A DNA stretch of 64,000 nt. It comes from Isoetes taiwanensis (Eukaryota > Streptophyta > Lycopodiopsida > Isoetales > Isoetaceae). The first letter of the stretch is position 1, and each line of letters opens with the position of its first letter. The stretch spans positions 2,745,434 through 2,809,433 of the forward strand of contig JAJEKV010000045.1 in the NCBI GenBank assembly GCA_021234155.1, given 5' to 3'. Both the position numbers and the translations under genes were made by a program. Below, one piece after another: positions 1 through 11,338 of this stretch. A model generated the notes under the pieces. That model saw only the letters and a program-made list of their open reading frames with translations, was not told where the DNA came from and made no database searches.

Positions 1-1850
1 GAATCTACAAAGAATATTTGAGAATCCAGGGAAATCTTGGAAATCTAGCAGTCTTCGTAGAGTTAAGGAACCTAGGGAAGTCTTCATAGAAATTTGGAGT
101 CTATGGGAACCTTTATAGAATCTTCAAAAATCTAAGGAAATGTTCATTGGACCTTATCGAATCTTATGAGATTCTAAGGGAATCATATGAGGATTATAGA
201 ATCCTTATAGCGGTTACAAAACGTTGTCCTCCGTAATGGGTTAGATTCATACTCCACTTTAAATGACAATCTTATCCGCCTCTTTGCTTCTTATGGATGT
301 TTACTTGAGGCCAATCAAGGTTTTAACGGAGGTGACAGTTGATTTGTACACCAGAATGCAGTTCTGAGACATTAGAAGTGATAATTATGTTTGTATTGCT
401 GTTCTGAAAGCATGCGCAAAAAAAAAAAAATGCATCTGGATCTGGAACCAACTGATGTTTGTGTGAAGACCATTTTGGCTATGGCTAATATTTTGGCTAT
501 GCTTTCTCTCAAGCACTTGAACAGGCCGAATCCGAACTGTGATTATGTCTGCACGACATAAAACACGTACGGACACTTCTACAACATTAAATAACTCAAT
601 TGCATACACAATTCAATCGAGAGGCACTTGTGGAGGGGCTTGCACATGAATGTAGGGGGCCTACAAATTGATTGTCAGAACATGGTAGGGGTCTACTTTA
701 ATTTAAATATTGTGAAAACATGACTTCACGGTTTGATTTAGGCCACTTCACCCTCGAGAAATTGGAGGGCAACCCTCCGTGCGCAGCACCTTGTTTTAGT
801 CGCTTGTTGGGTAACATTCAAGTTTATAATATCTCTATCTATTGTGTTATGCCTCATTACCGATTGGTCTCAGTGGACGATAAAAAATCATTCTCATTCT
901 CATTTTAACCCAACAAGAAACTAAACAAATACATGCAAGTACCAAGTTGACACATTATACACAACGAGCAGATTGTGCCCTAACAGCTTTACCCGTAGGG
1001 GACAGAGAATAAAAAAGAAAAACTTGCCGTTTATGTTATAGGAAAACTACTCTGAACTTGCATTCCTAGGAAAGTGAATGCTATTGCACGCTAGCTAAGG
1101 GAATCTGAAGCAAGGGGGAGTCACGTATAAGCCCCTCCCAAAACCACGTGCATGAACTTGAGAGGTCCATTTTTAAGGCTTCCGTGTTTGTATACATAAA
1201 GAAAAAAAATACTAATTTTTATTTGAGAAAAATACTTGAATGCCCTTAAAGACAAGGTGTTTGGCTAAAGGAGTAATAAGTCTGTTTGTGATCGATCAAA
1301 AGGGAAAGTGCCATTCAGAAAACATGTAGAAGAGCAATGATATCGTATAGAAATATACAAAATAGAGTTGTAATTCTTAAGTTGTAGTGTTTTAAGTAAG
1401 TGTCTAAAATATAAATCAAAATAACACAACTTGTCAATTTCAACTCCTACTCAAATGATTCATCTACAATGCTTGTGAAAACAACTTCTAAATTTGATGA
1501 GCCACAAAAACTATGTTACTATGTATGGTTTCAAGGTTTTTGTGATGGCATTGTGGCATGGACCTCGCGAGACCCCACCGGTCCATGCCAGAATGTCATC
1601 ACAAAAATCTTGAAGCCACAATATAGTACGCGGGGAGCCAAATTTTGCCTTCTTCCTCTCTAACTCTCTATAGCTTCTGTCATTGCTCGAGCTTCCTCTC
1701 TAGAGCTTCCTTTGCCCCTGGCAAAGGTTTCAGTAGAGTTTCTGCTAGCAAGGGTCTTTGGCCAAAGGATTCTTCAGTCCATTAAGGGTTAATTAAAAAA
1801 AAAAGAAAAAAAAAAAAGAAAAGAAAACAGCTTCTAGCTATTTCATTTCT
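1..1850. other. Intergenic, no gene recognised
   Basis: AT-rich sequence without a recognisable coding segment. Positions 1-200 are a degenerate tract of GAATCT/AATCTTATAG-like words; similar words recur near the right end (about 62,580-62,790). A short motif with GGCAAAGGTCTT and a following GGGTTAA-polyA stretch at 1,720-1,810 recurs at 5,085-5,150 and partly at 5,200-5,235 in the same orientation. Confidence 0.6.
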
Positions 1851-1920
1851 TTTTAGCACGCCAGCCTAACCAAGCCTACAACCTTTCTTGCAATTCTAGC
1901 CTATCCACGTCGTGCCTCCA
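1851..1920 (-). repeat. SINE-like dispersed repeat, copy 1 (partial)
   Basis: Starts (plus strand) with a T-run followed by TTTAGCACGCCAGCC and contains AATTCTAGCCTATCCACGT. The same order of words occurs at 6,119, 10,371 and 10,855. Read on the minus strand the element ends in a short A-run, as a retroposon would, so I assign it to minus. This copy is cut off where the inverted repeat starts. No tRNA-like box A/B was confirmed, so SINE is an inference. Confidence 0.5.
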
Positions 1921-2928
1921 CGTCACCCTAATTTGAGTTGGCATGTTGATTAGCCATTAGATTCTGTTGTTTCACTATCGACGGTCATGAAAATTAGAAA
2001 AGACTAAAAATTTGCATGCGCCTCTTGCGTTTTCCTGCATCTTTCTCCTTGCCGCACCTCTTTCTCCACTCAACAATGGTCTTTTTACACTCAACAATCT
2101 TTTCCTTAGGTTTGTAAAGATGCAAATCCCCATCTGGCAGTACCTGTTTGAGCTCCATTTATGATTTATGATAAGCACATCTCCGGTGGGAAGAATAGCT
2201 TCCATTTTCCAGTTAGGGTTTGGATCCGTGATCTTGATTCTGCCGCAATTTCCTGTTGAAGTTTCTCGGTACGATGTAGGCGCCACTCCTCCGCAGATTC
2301 GTATTTCTACTTCTTGGATATTTGACTTTTCTTCTAAAAGGTAACATTACTGATGATCCTGACGATGGATAGTTTCTAGCTTCCAACCCTGGCATGGTCG
2401 AAAATGTTCTCACTACTCCGTTGTTCTTGTAATCTAACAGAATAGATTTCGTGCTTGCAAAGATGAAAAGCTTTCCATCTGAGGATAGATGCAAGAAGGG
2501 ATACAGATTATTTAGCCATGCATCGGTTGTTTCTGGGAAGGGCAAGTTATGCACGGATTCGCCGGATTGCTTAGGTATAAATTCATAGTTGAACTGCCCT
2601 TTCCCTCCAACAATTATAATTCTGTTATCCGGCAGAATCTGTTCTGAAGCATACCATCTTGGAGCGTACCATCTTGAAGCATACCATCTTTGAGTGCTGT
2701 TTGATTGTCCTTACTTACCAAGTGGACGATTGACGGGGTTTTAAGCCCACCAGTTTGAAGGTTTATTGCTTACTCTGGTAACTCCACTAGATTATTTGTT
2801 CGTTGAATCTTTTCTTTATTGCTCTGATCCGTTCCTTTAAGCCATTTCCCTTTTTTGCATGGTCTAAATTCCAAAGCTTGAATGACCCACAGCTACTGTT
2901 GAGCTTAAAGACTAAGGTATGCAGGACT
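1921..2928 (+). repeat. Left arm of 1-kb inverted repeat
   Basis: The reverse complement of this stretch reappears at 4,053-5,051. The outer ends pair CGTCACCCTAATTTGAG (1,921) with CTCAAATTAGGGTGACG (ending 5,051); the inner ends pair GCAGGACT (2,921-2,928) with AGTCCTGC (4,053-4,060). Arms are about 1.0 kb and nearly identical, separated by 1.12 kb. A transcript across the locus would fold into a long hairpin. The arms carry a glyoxal-oxidase-like gene fragment. Several mismatches between arms lie at CAG/CTG words. Confidence 0.9.
2160..2665 (-). pseudogene. Glyoxal/galactose oxidase-like fragment (left arm)
   Basis: Minus-strand translation gives pieces typical of plant glyoxal oxidases (secreted copper radical oxidases with a Kelch propeller): ILPDNRIIIVGG, a stretch with LYPFLHLSSDGKLFIFA, TMPGLEARNYPSSGSSVMLP and, in another frame, GRIKITDPNPNW followed by LPTGDVLIIN. 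Order and spacing match the family's central propeller, but the frame changes near 2,290. Only about 165 residues are present; the signal peptide, the radical-site residues and the C-terminal domain are missing. It is a broken internal fragment whose twin lies in opposite orientation at 4,300-4,812. The family assignment is made from motifs recalled, not from a search. Confidence 0.75.
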
Positions 2929-4052
2929 GCCAACAGCTACAGGAATAATCTGTTTACCAATTGCTACAATTGCTTCAAGTTGTTATAGACCAATTGCTAC
3001 AGTAAAGGCTATGATTTCCTTGCGAGAAATATATCCATCGATTTCTTTCACCTTGGATTACTAGCCACAAATCGAGACTCAGAACCATCAAATTTGACCT
3101 CTGAACAGGGTAGAAATCATAAAATCGGGGCCGATAGCCACAAATTGGTCTCAGGGCCATCGAATTGGACCTCTAAACCCAGTTTTGCTCCATGGGTCTT
3201 AAAGTCAACCTCTGATCTCTGTTATGCTTGATGGGTCTCTAAATTCGTGTGGCAATCCCCAAATTCGGCCTGATAATAAGCGAATCAGGCCATCCTTACC
3301 TTGGTCGCTGCTTGCAATCACCTGCAAATCATTTTCCGTTTATATCATACATGCTCTATTGGTCCTCTGCTTCTTATCCTAAGGAAATGTCTAGGCAGAA
3401 GTCCGGTTGGCATCAACATGGTCATCTTCTACAGTCATTTGGTGGGTTCGACTTTAAGGATAATTCAGATGACATCACCACATTGACATTTTGTTTCATT
3501 TTCTATCTGTGGGTTGGTCTTATAGATCACATTTTTCATTTTATAGATTGGCCACTGGTAGAACACTTGCATACATGTTGTCTATCCTGTCCAAAGTTTC
3601 ACCTTCTTGTGGTTAGAATCATCAATTGAAACAGCCACTAAAAGGTCTGTGGTATCTCTAGTTTTTTTACAGTTCAATTAATAGATGACAAGCATTTGTC
3701 ACTTTGATCAAATATTGATAAAGGTTGGGGCACACATCTCTGTTTCATATTATATCTCCATGTCTGGCTTGCAAGTGAATATGCTTTGCGAAAAGCATTG
3801 TATAGCATAGTTATCTTGAAGCATAGTGCTCCATTCTGAAATTGAACAGCTAAATGAAAGATTTTTAGCTCTGAGGAGGCCTCTGAATAAGATAGTTCTT
3901 GTGTTTGCCATTACTGTTTGAACACTAGGTTTGCTAGCAGGAAACAAGCATCTGACTAATGTGTGTGAACCAACAGCCTTTTTGCATATACTGGTATGAA
4001 CCAATATAATTTTGAGCATGTGTTTTCCACTTCAAGTTTCTCAAGTTTTATT
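2929..4052. other. Spacer of the inverted repeat
   Basis: 1.12 kb between the two arms. It has only short ORFs and no recognisable domain. It contains locally repeated phrases such as CCAATTGCTACA (around 2,957 and 2,991) and repeated sentences about GACCTCTGA... (3,090-3,215). It would form the loop of any hairpin transcript. Confidence 0.6.
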
Positions 4053-5051
4053 AGTCCTGCATACCTTAGTCTTTAAGCTCAACAGTAGCTGTGGGTCATT
4101 CAAGCTTTGGAATTTAGACCATGCAAAAAAGGGAAATGGCTTAAAGGAACGGATCAGAGCAATAAAGAAAAGATTCAACGAACAAATAATCTAGTGGAGT
4201 TACCAGAGTAAGCATAAACCTTCAAACTGGTGGGCTTAAAACCCCGTCAATCGTCCACTTGGTAAGTAAGGACAATCAAACAGCACTCAAAGATGGTATG
4301 CTTCAAGATGGTACGCTCCAAGATGGTATGCTTGAGCGATTCTCACGGATAACAGAATTATAATTGTTGGAGGGAAAGGGCGGTTCAACTATGAATTTAT
4401 ACCTAAGCAATCCGTGAATCATTGCATAACTTGCCCTTCCCGTAAACAACCGATGCATGGCTAAATAATCTGTATCCTTCTTGCATCTATCCTCGATGGA
4501 AAGCTTTTCATCTTTGCAAGCACCGAAATCTATTCTGTAGATTACAAGAACAACGGAGTAGTGAGAACATTTTCGACCATGCCGGGGTTGGAAGCTAGAA
4601 ACTATCCATCGTCGGGATCATCGAATGTTACCTTTTAGAAGAAAAGTCAAATATCCAAGAAGTAGAAATACGAATCTGCGGAGGAGTGGCGCCTACATCG
4701 TACCGAGAAACTTCAACAGGAAATTGCGGCAGAATCAAGATCACGGATCCAAACCCTAACTGGAAAATGGAAGCTATTCTTCCCACCGGAGATGTGCTTA
4801 TCATAAATCATAAATGGAGCTCAAACAGGTACTGCCAGATGGGGATTTGCATCTTTACAAACCTAAGGAAAAGATTGTTGAGTGTAAAAAGACCATTGTT
4901 GAGTGGAGAGAGAGGTGCGGCAAGGAGAAAGATGCAGGAAAACGCAAGAGGCGCATGCAAATTTTTAGTCTTTTCTAATTTTCATGACCGTCGATAGTGA
5001 AACAACAGAATCTAATGGCTAATCAACATACCAACTCAAATTAGGGTGACG
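4053..5051 (-). repeat. Right arm of 1-kb inverted repeat
   Basis: Reverse complement of 1,921-2,928, including the triple GGTATGCTTCAAGATGG-like motif (4,295-4,335) that mirrors 2,648-2,692. Differences from the left arm are few and often fall at CAG/CTG, for example CCCAGAAAC expected but CCCGTAAAC seen near 4,440. Confidence 0.9.
4300..4812 (+). pseudogene. Glyoxal/galactose oxidase-like fragment (right arm)
   Basis: Mirror copy of the fragment at 2,160-2,665, here on the plus strand: IIIVGGKG at about 4,355, the DGKLFIFA-type segment near 4,500, a PGLEARNYPS-type segment near 4,580, then GRIKITDPNPNWKMEA and LPTGDVLIIN ending near 4,810. The same internal frame change is present, so the fragment was already broken before it was duplicated in inverted orientation. 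No promoter or start is visible. Confidence 0.72.
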
Positions 5052-6118
5052 TTTTCATTTCTTTTTCTTTTAGATCTTTGGCAGAGTTCCTGCTGGCAAA
5101 GGTCTTCCGACAAAGGCTTCTTTATTCTAACAAGGGTTAACTAAAAAAACAAGCTTTTGGCTTCTTCATTTCTTCTTTTCTTCTTGCCTCTAGGTTTTTC
5201 TACAGAGTTTTCGCTGGCAAAGGTCTTCTGGGTCGTTTCGTCCTGAGCTTTTCTTCTTGCTATACCGATCCCTGAAAAAAGAGAGACAAAAGTATGGCTA
5301 TGGCAGTTACTACTTATTACTCTGTTTTGCACGGTCCTTTTCACATGGCCCGATCTAAATAAACATAGACAGGAGATGCAGAAACTGGAGATGCAGAATG
5401 GTCGACTCGAATACCATTCTGCAACGGAGAGGAATGCCATATGGCAGCCCCAGATTAACACACAGCCATTTTCGGCGACCCAAGTACTATATTGTATACC
5501 AAAATGCCCTTCCTTTGGACGACATTTTTATAATAATAGCAAAAGTAGGGGCATATTGGTGCCCAAAGGAAAAACCCTAGGGATGGTTGGTGTGGAAATG
5601 GAATATGCCCCACATATTATATTTAAAAGATGGAGATGTCAGGAAAGTAATAATTTGAGAGCTCAAATTAAATATAGGGCGAAGAGAAACTGAAAGCAAC
5701 GTTCCCCACTTTTTTCTATTTGTTTGCATTTACAGTCGAGCAGAAGTTGTCTTTTCATAAATACAAAGTCGAAGTCATCTGGAATATGAATTTTAGTGTT
5801 TTGAAGAATCGACATCCAATAATTTGGGAATGGTTTTAGGATGGCTGAGCATCGATGATGGGCAGATTCCCGAACTTCGGCTTGTGCACCATGTATACAT
5901 GGAACCTGTTGGGTTGCAGCAGCCTTTCATGATAAAATTAGCTAATCCTGCTTCGGTATTCAAAATATTAATTTACATTGTCTGCAATTGGTTCTAGAAG
6001 CTTCAAATACATCTTGCATTTCATTTAAGCTCAAACCGAATCTACCTTTTGAGACTCATTTTGAGCATAAAGAAAGAGGAATAACCATTTATCGTCATTT
6101 TAATATCACTTAAATTTA
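5052..6118. other. Intergenic, no gene recognised
   Basis: Contains two pieces of the GGCAAAGGTCTT-type motif also seen at 1,720-1,800, followed by non-coding sequence. Short ORFs around 5,376-5,693 overlap in several frames and show no family resemblance. Confidence 0.55.
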
Positions 6119-6305
6119 ATTTTTAGCACACCAGCCCTACCGGGCCTACAGCCTTTCCTCAAATTCTAGCCTATCCACGTGTAATTTCCATGTCATCAAA
6201 ATCTGATGTGGCTTATTTTGCACCATCGGATCTCTGCTTTCTCAAATCTAAGGCCAGGGAAATTAGAAAATCAGAAAAAAATTGGATACGGAGATGGAAA
6301 GGGTC
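6119..6305 (-). repeat. SINE-like dispersed repeat, copy 2
   Basis: Begins TTTTAGCACACCAGCCCTACC, then TTCTAGCCTATCCACGTG, a (G)ATGTGG segment with ATCAAAATCTGATG, CCATCGGATCT and GGAGATGGAA. All these words recur in the same order at 10,855-11,035. With the T-run at its plus-strand start it reads as a short retroposon inserted on the minus strand. Confidence 0.55.
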
Positions 6306-6379
6306 AAAGAATAACTTCTTCTTGCATCGGGCTTGTGCTCTTCCTTTGTTGTGTCCTGCATCGAACTTTGTGAAGGAGA

Positions 6380-7145
6380 CGACCGAGGTGCCGTTACAGG
6401 TGAAGGAGACTCCGGATGAAATTCGATCTTGCTTTTGTTGGATTTTTTCCATGATACCCTAATGCAGGAGTTCTTCTCTGTGCAGTCAATGGAGCTTGTA
6501 GAACCGGCAAGCGCATCAGGCAAATATCTTACCTTTCAGGCAAATATCAACTTTTCTTCGATTCATACTTAGACACAGGTGCCGTTACAGGTGAAGGAGA
6601 CTCCGGATGAAATTCTATCTTGCTTTTGTTGGATTTTTTCCATGATACCCTAATGCAGGAGTTCTTCTCTGTGCAGTCAATGGAGCTTACAACGTTGTAG
6701 AACCGGCAAGCGCATCAGGCAAATATCTTACCTTTCAGGCAAATATCAACCTTTCTTCGATTCATACTTAGACACAGGTGCCGTTACAGGTGAAGGAGAC
6801 TCCGGATGAAATTCTATCTTGCTTTTGTTGGATTTTTTCCATGATACCCTAATGCAATTGTAAATAAAATTCATGTATTCTGTATGAGGTTTTCTGAGAT
6901 GCATAAAAGAAAACTCCGGATTTTTTCCATGATACCCTAATGCAGGAGTTCTTCTCTGTGCAGTCAATGGAGCTTACAACTTTGTAGAACCGGCAAGCGC
7001 ATCAGGCAAATATCTTACCATTTCTCTACCATTGTTTATTTTTTTATTGTTTCAAGAGAAAAACTCATGTATTCTGTATGAGGTTTTCTGAGATGCATAA
7101 AAGAAAACTCCGGATGAAATTCTATCTTGCTTTTGTTGAATTTTT
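6380..7145. repeat. Tandem repeat of ~190-200 bp units
   Basis: The word AGGTGCCGTTACAGGTGAAG starts at about 6,386, 6,577 and 6,777, giving units of 191 and 200 bp. Each continues with GGAGACTCCGGATGAAATTC, TTTTTTCCATGATACCC, GGAGTTCTTCTCTGTGCAGT and CAAGCGCATCAGGCAAATATC. A fourth unit (from about 6,915) lacks its start, and a shorter piece with GAGGTTTTCTGAGATGCATA occurs twice (6,885 and 7,079), so the array is partly scrambled at its right end. Confidence 0.85.
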
Positions 7146-10100
7146 TCCATGATCCAGCGCCTCCTAAGATTTTTTCCTGCCATCATTTTTCCTAAGAATC
7201 TGCAGTGTAGCACATTCTGCTCTAAGAAGTGCATGACTAATCAGAGAACAGAGAATGCGATGTGAGATGTAGCAACTTTACCTGATTCACAGTACTCTAG
7301 TCTGGATATTCCTTTAACTTACCTGAGTTTAAGGTAGTTAAAAGGAGCAGAAGAGCTCGTATTTAATACGTTGGTCCATCATACTAAAAGCGAAAATGGA
7401 GAAGCATTTCTGACTATCAACAAAACTTCAGGAGTCGATTACGCCCAACTGAGGTTGCTACCACGATCGATTTCGCCCAACTGAGGTTGCTACCAGGATC
7501 GACGTCCAATTTGCTGCAGAAACTCTTGTAATAACTGATCTGGTTTGAAACCTGCGTAGTTTTGAATCCTAGAAATTTTGGAATTTTAGGATCTTGTTGT
7601 CTGGGAAGACTTTGCTCGAAACCATTCTTTGATTTGCCATGCAGCGTTTTTCAAGCAGAGATTGTGTTGTCTTTCCATCGCCATACTTTCTGATAAAGAT
7701 GAACCTTTACTTGTTTGTTTCTTTCCAACAAACTTGCCAGCATTCATCTAACCCAGTAACTTGTTGTGAATCTTTGCAGTTCAAGAACGTGTAGAATGGT
7801 CCAGTTTATCTACATGCACTTCATACGTATAGCATTCTGATGCAGATTCAAGAAGAGGTAAATGTTTTTTGTGAAGTTATGAAAGCTCAAAGATGGAAAT
7901 AGCATATCTGAATATCTGATGCATTCAGTATGGTGGTATACTTATGCCATGACATTGAATATGTGTGCACTTGTTTAACTGTTCTGGCATAATTTTGTGG
8001 CCCCTTTTTCTCCGATCCATGTGACCCATGTTCAGTTAGGGCAATTATTTTTGAATACATCTTACATCTTTCAGATTCTTGGTTTTTATGTTCCGATCAC
8101 TTGTTCTGCTGCCATTCTAACCTATCCCATTTTTCTTGCTCTATAGCATGCGGACTATTAGCCTTTACATCATGCTGTTCACTTGCCACACTGATGCTCA
8201 TTTTCCTTTGTTATTGTTCTCATTCCTTTCCTTTCTAAACCATTATTAGGATCTGTCCTACCATGCAAATGGATGCAAAGTACTTACACAATGCCTTGTC
8301 CTTTGTCGTTGCTGGTATTTTCTTCTACCCAGAAGCCTAAATCTAATAGCAATGCTGCTAGTATCAAAAGGGGATTACATGAAAAGTGGATCTTGAAGAT
8401 TGTTTGTAAATTGGTTGTACAATATCAGAACAGTAGAGCATTCTATTGTCTTTGGTTGCTAGAACTTGAGGAGCATCATTCCTAGACCTTCTTATACACC
8501 TTAAATGTTGCTAATGCATGTTTGTTTTGTGTGCATGTTATTCATTATTAAAATTGAAGGAGAAATCTATGAATGTATAAGCTGAATTGCAAATGTAATG
8601 GGACTAAATGATAGGAAAAAGCCATAAATTGCACTTGATCTTCAAACATATGTCCACTCTGTTTAAGATCAGAGGCATTAGGGGAATTTCTGGAGTAATT
8701 TGCCCTTGTATTCATAAATATCATTTTTTTGTGCGGTTTCAATCCGGAGCATATGATTTCGCCTATGGCTGCAGGCACTTAGAGTATTGACTGCAGAAGG
8801 TTCATCAATTTTTGCATTGGGAATTTATACCCGCAATAGTAACTCATGAAGCAGTTGGATGGCATACCAATCATGAGGTCTGTGGGAAAGTGTTAGCTAC
8901 TTAATGCATTGGTATGTTTCCTTACTATATTTCTTTCTTATTGTCCTATTCAGGAAATGAAGGCGGCCATAGTAACGTTTCTTGAGTCATGACAAACTTC
9001 CATATCCTTTAGATAAACTACGGAGTCCAACATTCTCTGGTGTTGTTTCAGCAGATGCATTGCTTGCAATCAAAAGCAAATTGGGGGTAACAAATTCTAA
9101 TCTATCAACATGCAAGGTGCAAGATTCTTGTTTGGACTGGGAATTTAATTGTGTCTTGGTTTGACATATCTATGTACCTGAGTATTCAACAGGTTTACTG
9201 GGATTCTATCTACGGTCCTCCTTTCTTAATTTTTTTAACAACCAGTGGATTATGTATTTATGGAAATTAAAGAAGAAACTAAAGAAGTGGTTGGTGGAGG
9301 GCCATTTGATTACTCCCTACACTTTTTTTCGGATTTAACTTCATTGGCTGAAATTTAGCATGGATCCAAAAGGAAATAAGAATGCGTATCTGCGAAGTTC
9401 CCATGCTTCACAATGAAACTTCAAAGATGTATAAACGTAGATTGTAGACAATAATGAAAGGCTTATGCTAGAAAGTTAGTTCCACAGGAAATATTAGAAA
9501 ATATTCTAGTTTGATTTATGTCAAATTTGTTGGAACATTGGTTCTAAATTATTCCACAATTGGTGTAGAATGTATACGGCATTGAAGCGAGATTTTGATG
9601 CAAGTATTTTATATGTTTGCCCTTGTAAGCAATACGGTATGAGCCCAACAGGTGCTATGGTCCACATTGCCTGCACTAAATCTATGAGATTTTACTTTGT
9701 CGAAAGTCTTATATGCTCCATTCAAGCTTCCACACTTCACATAGTTATCAAAAAGTGCATTTTGTATCCAACCTCAACAATTTGTTCGTGGGTTGTTAGG
9801 TCGTGCAAAGATATGCCTTGATGAGGCATCTACTTAAATAACCCGGTATAAGAAGTTGACATGAGGAAAGGTTCGAACCAAGATTGAAGCCTTCAAAGCA
9901 TAGTTGGAGTAATTTGATGTCTCGAGATTTGGAAACATAACTGAAGTCAGTAATAAAAATTAATTATTTTATATTCTACATGTAGGGGCAAAATTACACA
10001 CATAAAAGACAAAAAAAAAAAAAAAAAAAAACAAAAACGGAATACGATGTATTAGGTAAAGCAAAAGCATATCTCTCCCCTTCTTATATGACATGGAAAT

Positions 10101-10370
10101 CACCATGATTACAACGTGTGACATTCAATCAATTTCTTCACAAACTTAGCTACAAAGAACGATCGTAGTCCAGTCCCCAAAAAAAAAAAAAAAAACAAAC
10201 ACTCAAGTGCCTCTTCTTTGCATAATATGCATGTCTAATGTCGGAAGCTCCAACCTAGCATTTATATCTTCGACTTTATTTGTACATGCAAACCAACAAT
10301 AGTGTATACAATAACCTTAAGGCAACATTGAACAAGACGTAAAATAAAGTATACTTGTCTCCAAGTAGTT
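7146..10370. other. Intergenic, no gene recognised
   Basis: No domain or exon chain could be identified on either strand. A 34-bp direct duplication containing CGCCCAACTGAGGTTGCTAC occurs at about 7,436-7,505. Poly-A runs lie at 10,011-10,031 and 10,180-10,195. One ORF segment near 8,995-9,115 (beginning YPLDKLRSPTFSG) might be an exon, but I do not recognise it. Confidence 0.5.
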
Positions 10371-10470
10371 TTTTTAAGCACACTAGCCTTACCCAGGCCT
10401 ACACCATTTCACGGAATTCGGGCCATCCATGTATCAACTCTACATGATCAAAATTTGAAATGGCACAAGC
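10371..10470 (-). repeat. SINE-like dispersed repeat, copy 3 (partial)
   Basis: Begins TTTTTTTAAGCACACTAGCC, then CAGGCCTACACCATTTC and CGGGCCATCCATGT, a diverged version of the repeats at 6,119 and 10,855. It ends soon after ATCAAAATTTGA. Confidence 0.45.
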
Positions 10471-10508
10471 TAAACCAGTTAGATTCTCTATTTTATGATC
10501 CTGTGAGG

Positions 10509-10572
10509 CTCTCTCTCTCTCCCTCTCCCTCTCCCTCTCCCTCTCCCTCTCCCTCTCCCTCTCCCTCTCCCT

Positions 10573-10617
<45 letters not shown>

Positions 10618-10652
10618 CCTCTCCCGGAACTACCAATCTAGGCGCCTATCTT

Positions 10653-10686
<34 letters not shown>
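10509..10686. repeat. CT-rich microsatellite and poly-T
   Basis: 10,509-10,625 is a (CTCTCC)n / (CT)n tract; 10,654-10,686 is an uninterrupted poly-T. The ORF through it, rich in Ser-Pro, is a by-product of the repeat. Confidence 0.95.
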
Positions 10687-10690
<4 letters not shown>

Positions 10691-10854
10691 AACCAATCTA
10701 AATGCCTAACAACTTTGATCTTCTAAATGGCTTTGACTTTGATTTTAGAGAAAAGATTAGCCAACAATCACAGTCTAGTGATACCAAGCCTAAATATAAA
10801 CTTAGCAAAGTCTTACATTGCTTAAGCCTTCTGGTGTGCCTTTTGCTAGTTTTT

Positions 10855-11035
10855 TTTTTTTAGCACACCAGCCCTACCGCTTTCTGCAATTCTAGCCTAC
10901 CCACGTGTCCATTCCACATCATCAAAATATGATGTGGCCATATTCCAAGCCATCGGATCTTTAGTTTTATGAATCTACGGATATGAAAATTAGAAAAGCC
11001 AGGGAAAATGGCCTACGGAGATGGAATAGGTCGCC
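10855..11035 (-). repeat. SINE-like dispersed repeat, copy 4
   Basis: T-run followed by TAGCACACCAGCCCTACC, then TTCTAGCCTACCCACGTG, ATCAAAATATGATGTGG, CCATCGGATCT and CCTACGGAGATGGAA. Best preserved partner of the copy at 6,119-6,305. Confidence 0.55.
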
Positions 11036-11338
11036 AGAATGCCTCGTTCTCTTGGGAATTGTTGATTCCTTCTAAGAGGCATCTGTCCTTTTTTTCCTTC
11101 TATATATTTGCTTCATTTACTTTTGATTCTTCCCTGAAATGAAATGATGTTCTCTTTTATCTTATGTTTATGAAAAATAAAAAACCTTTCTTCATAGTAG
11201 CCTTAAGATTTTTGGACGGCAGTATAAAGCATGGCAGAGAACCGACTTAGGTTTAGAGAATGAAGTCTGAAGCATCCACATAAATTAGTCATGTATTTGC
11301 CGCATTACACAGAAATTCATGCTTGAAAATCGAAAGGT

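Noticed and set aside
10455-10688. Ser-Pro-rich ORF
   Set aside because: Reads through the (CTCTCC)n and poly-T tracts only.
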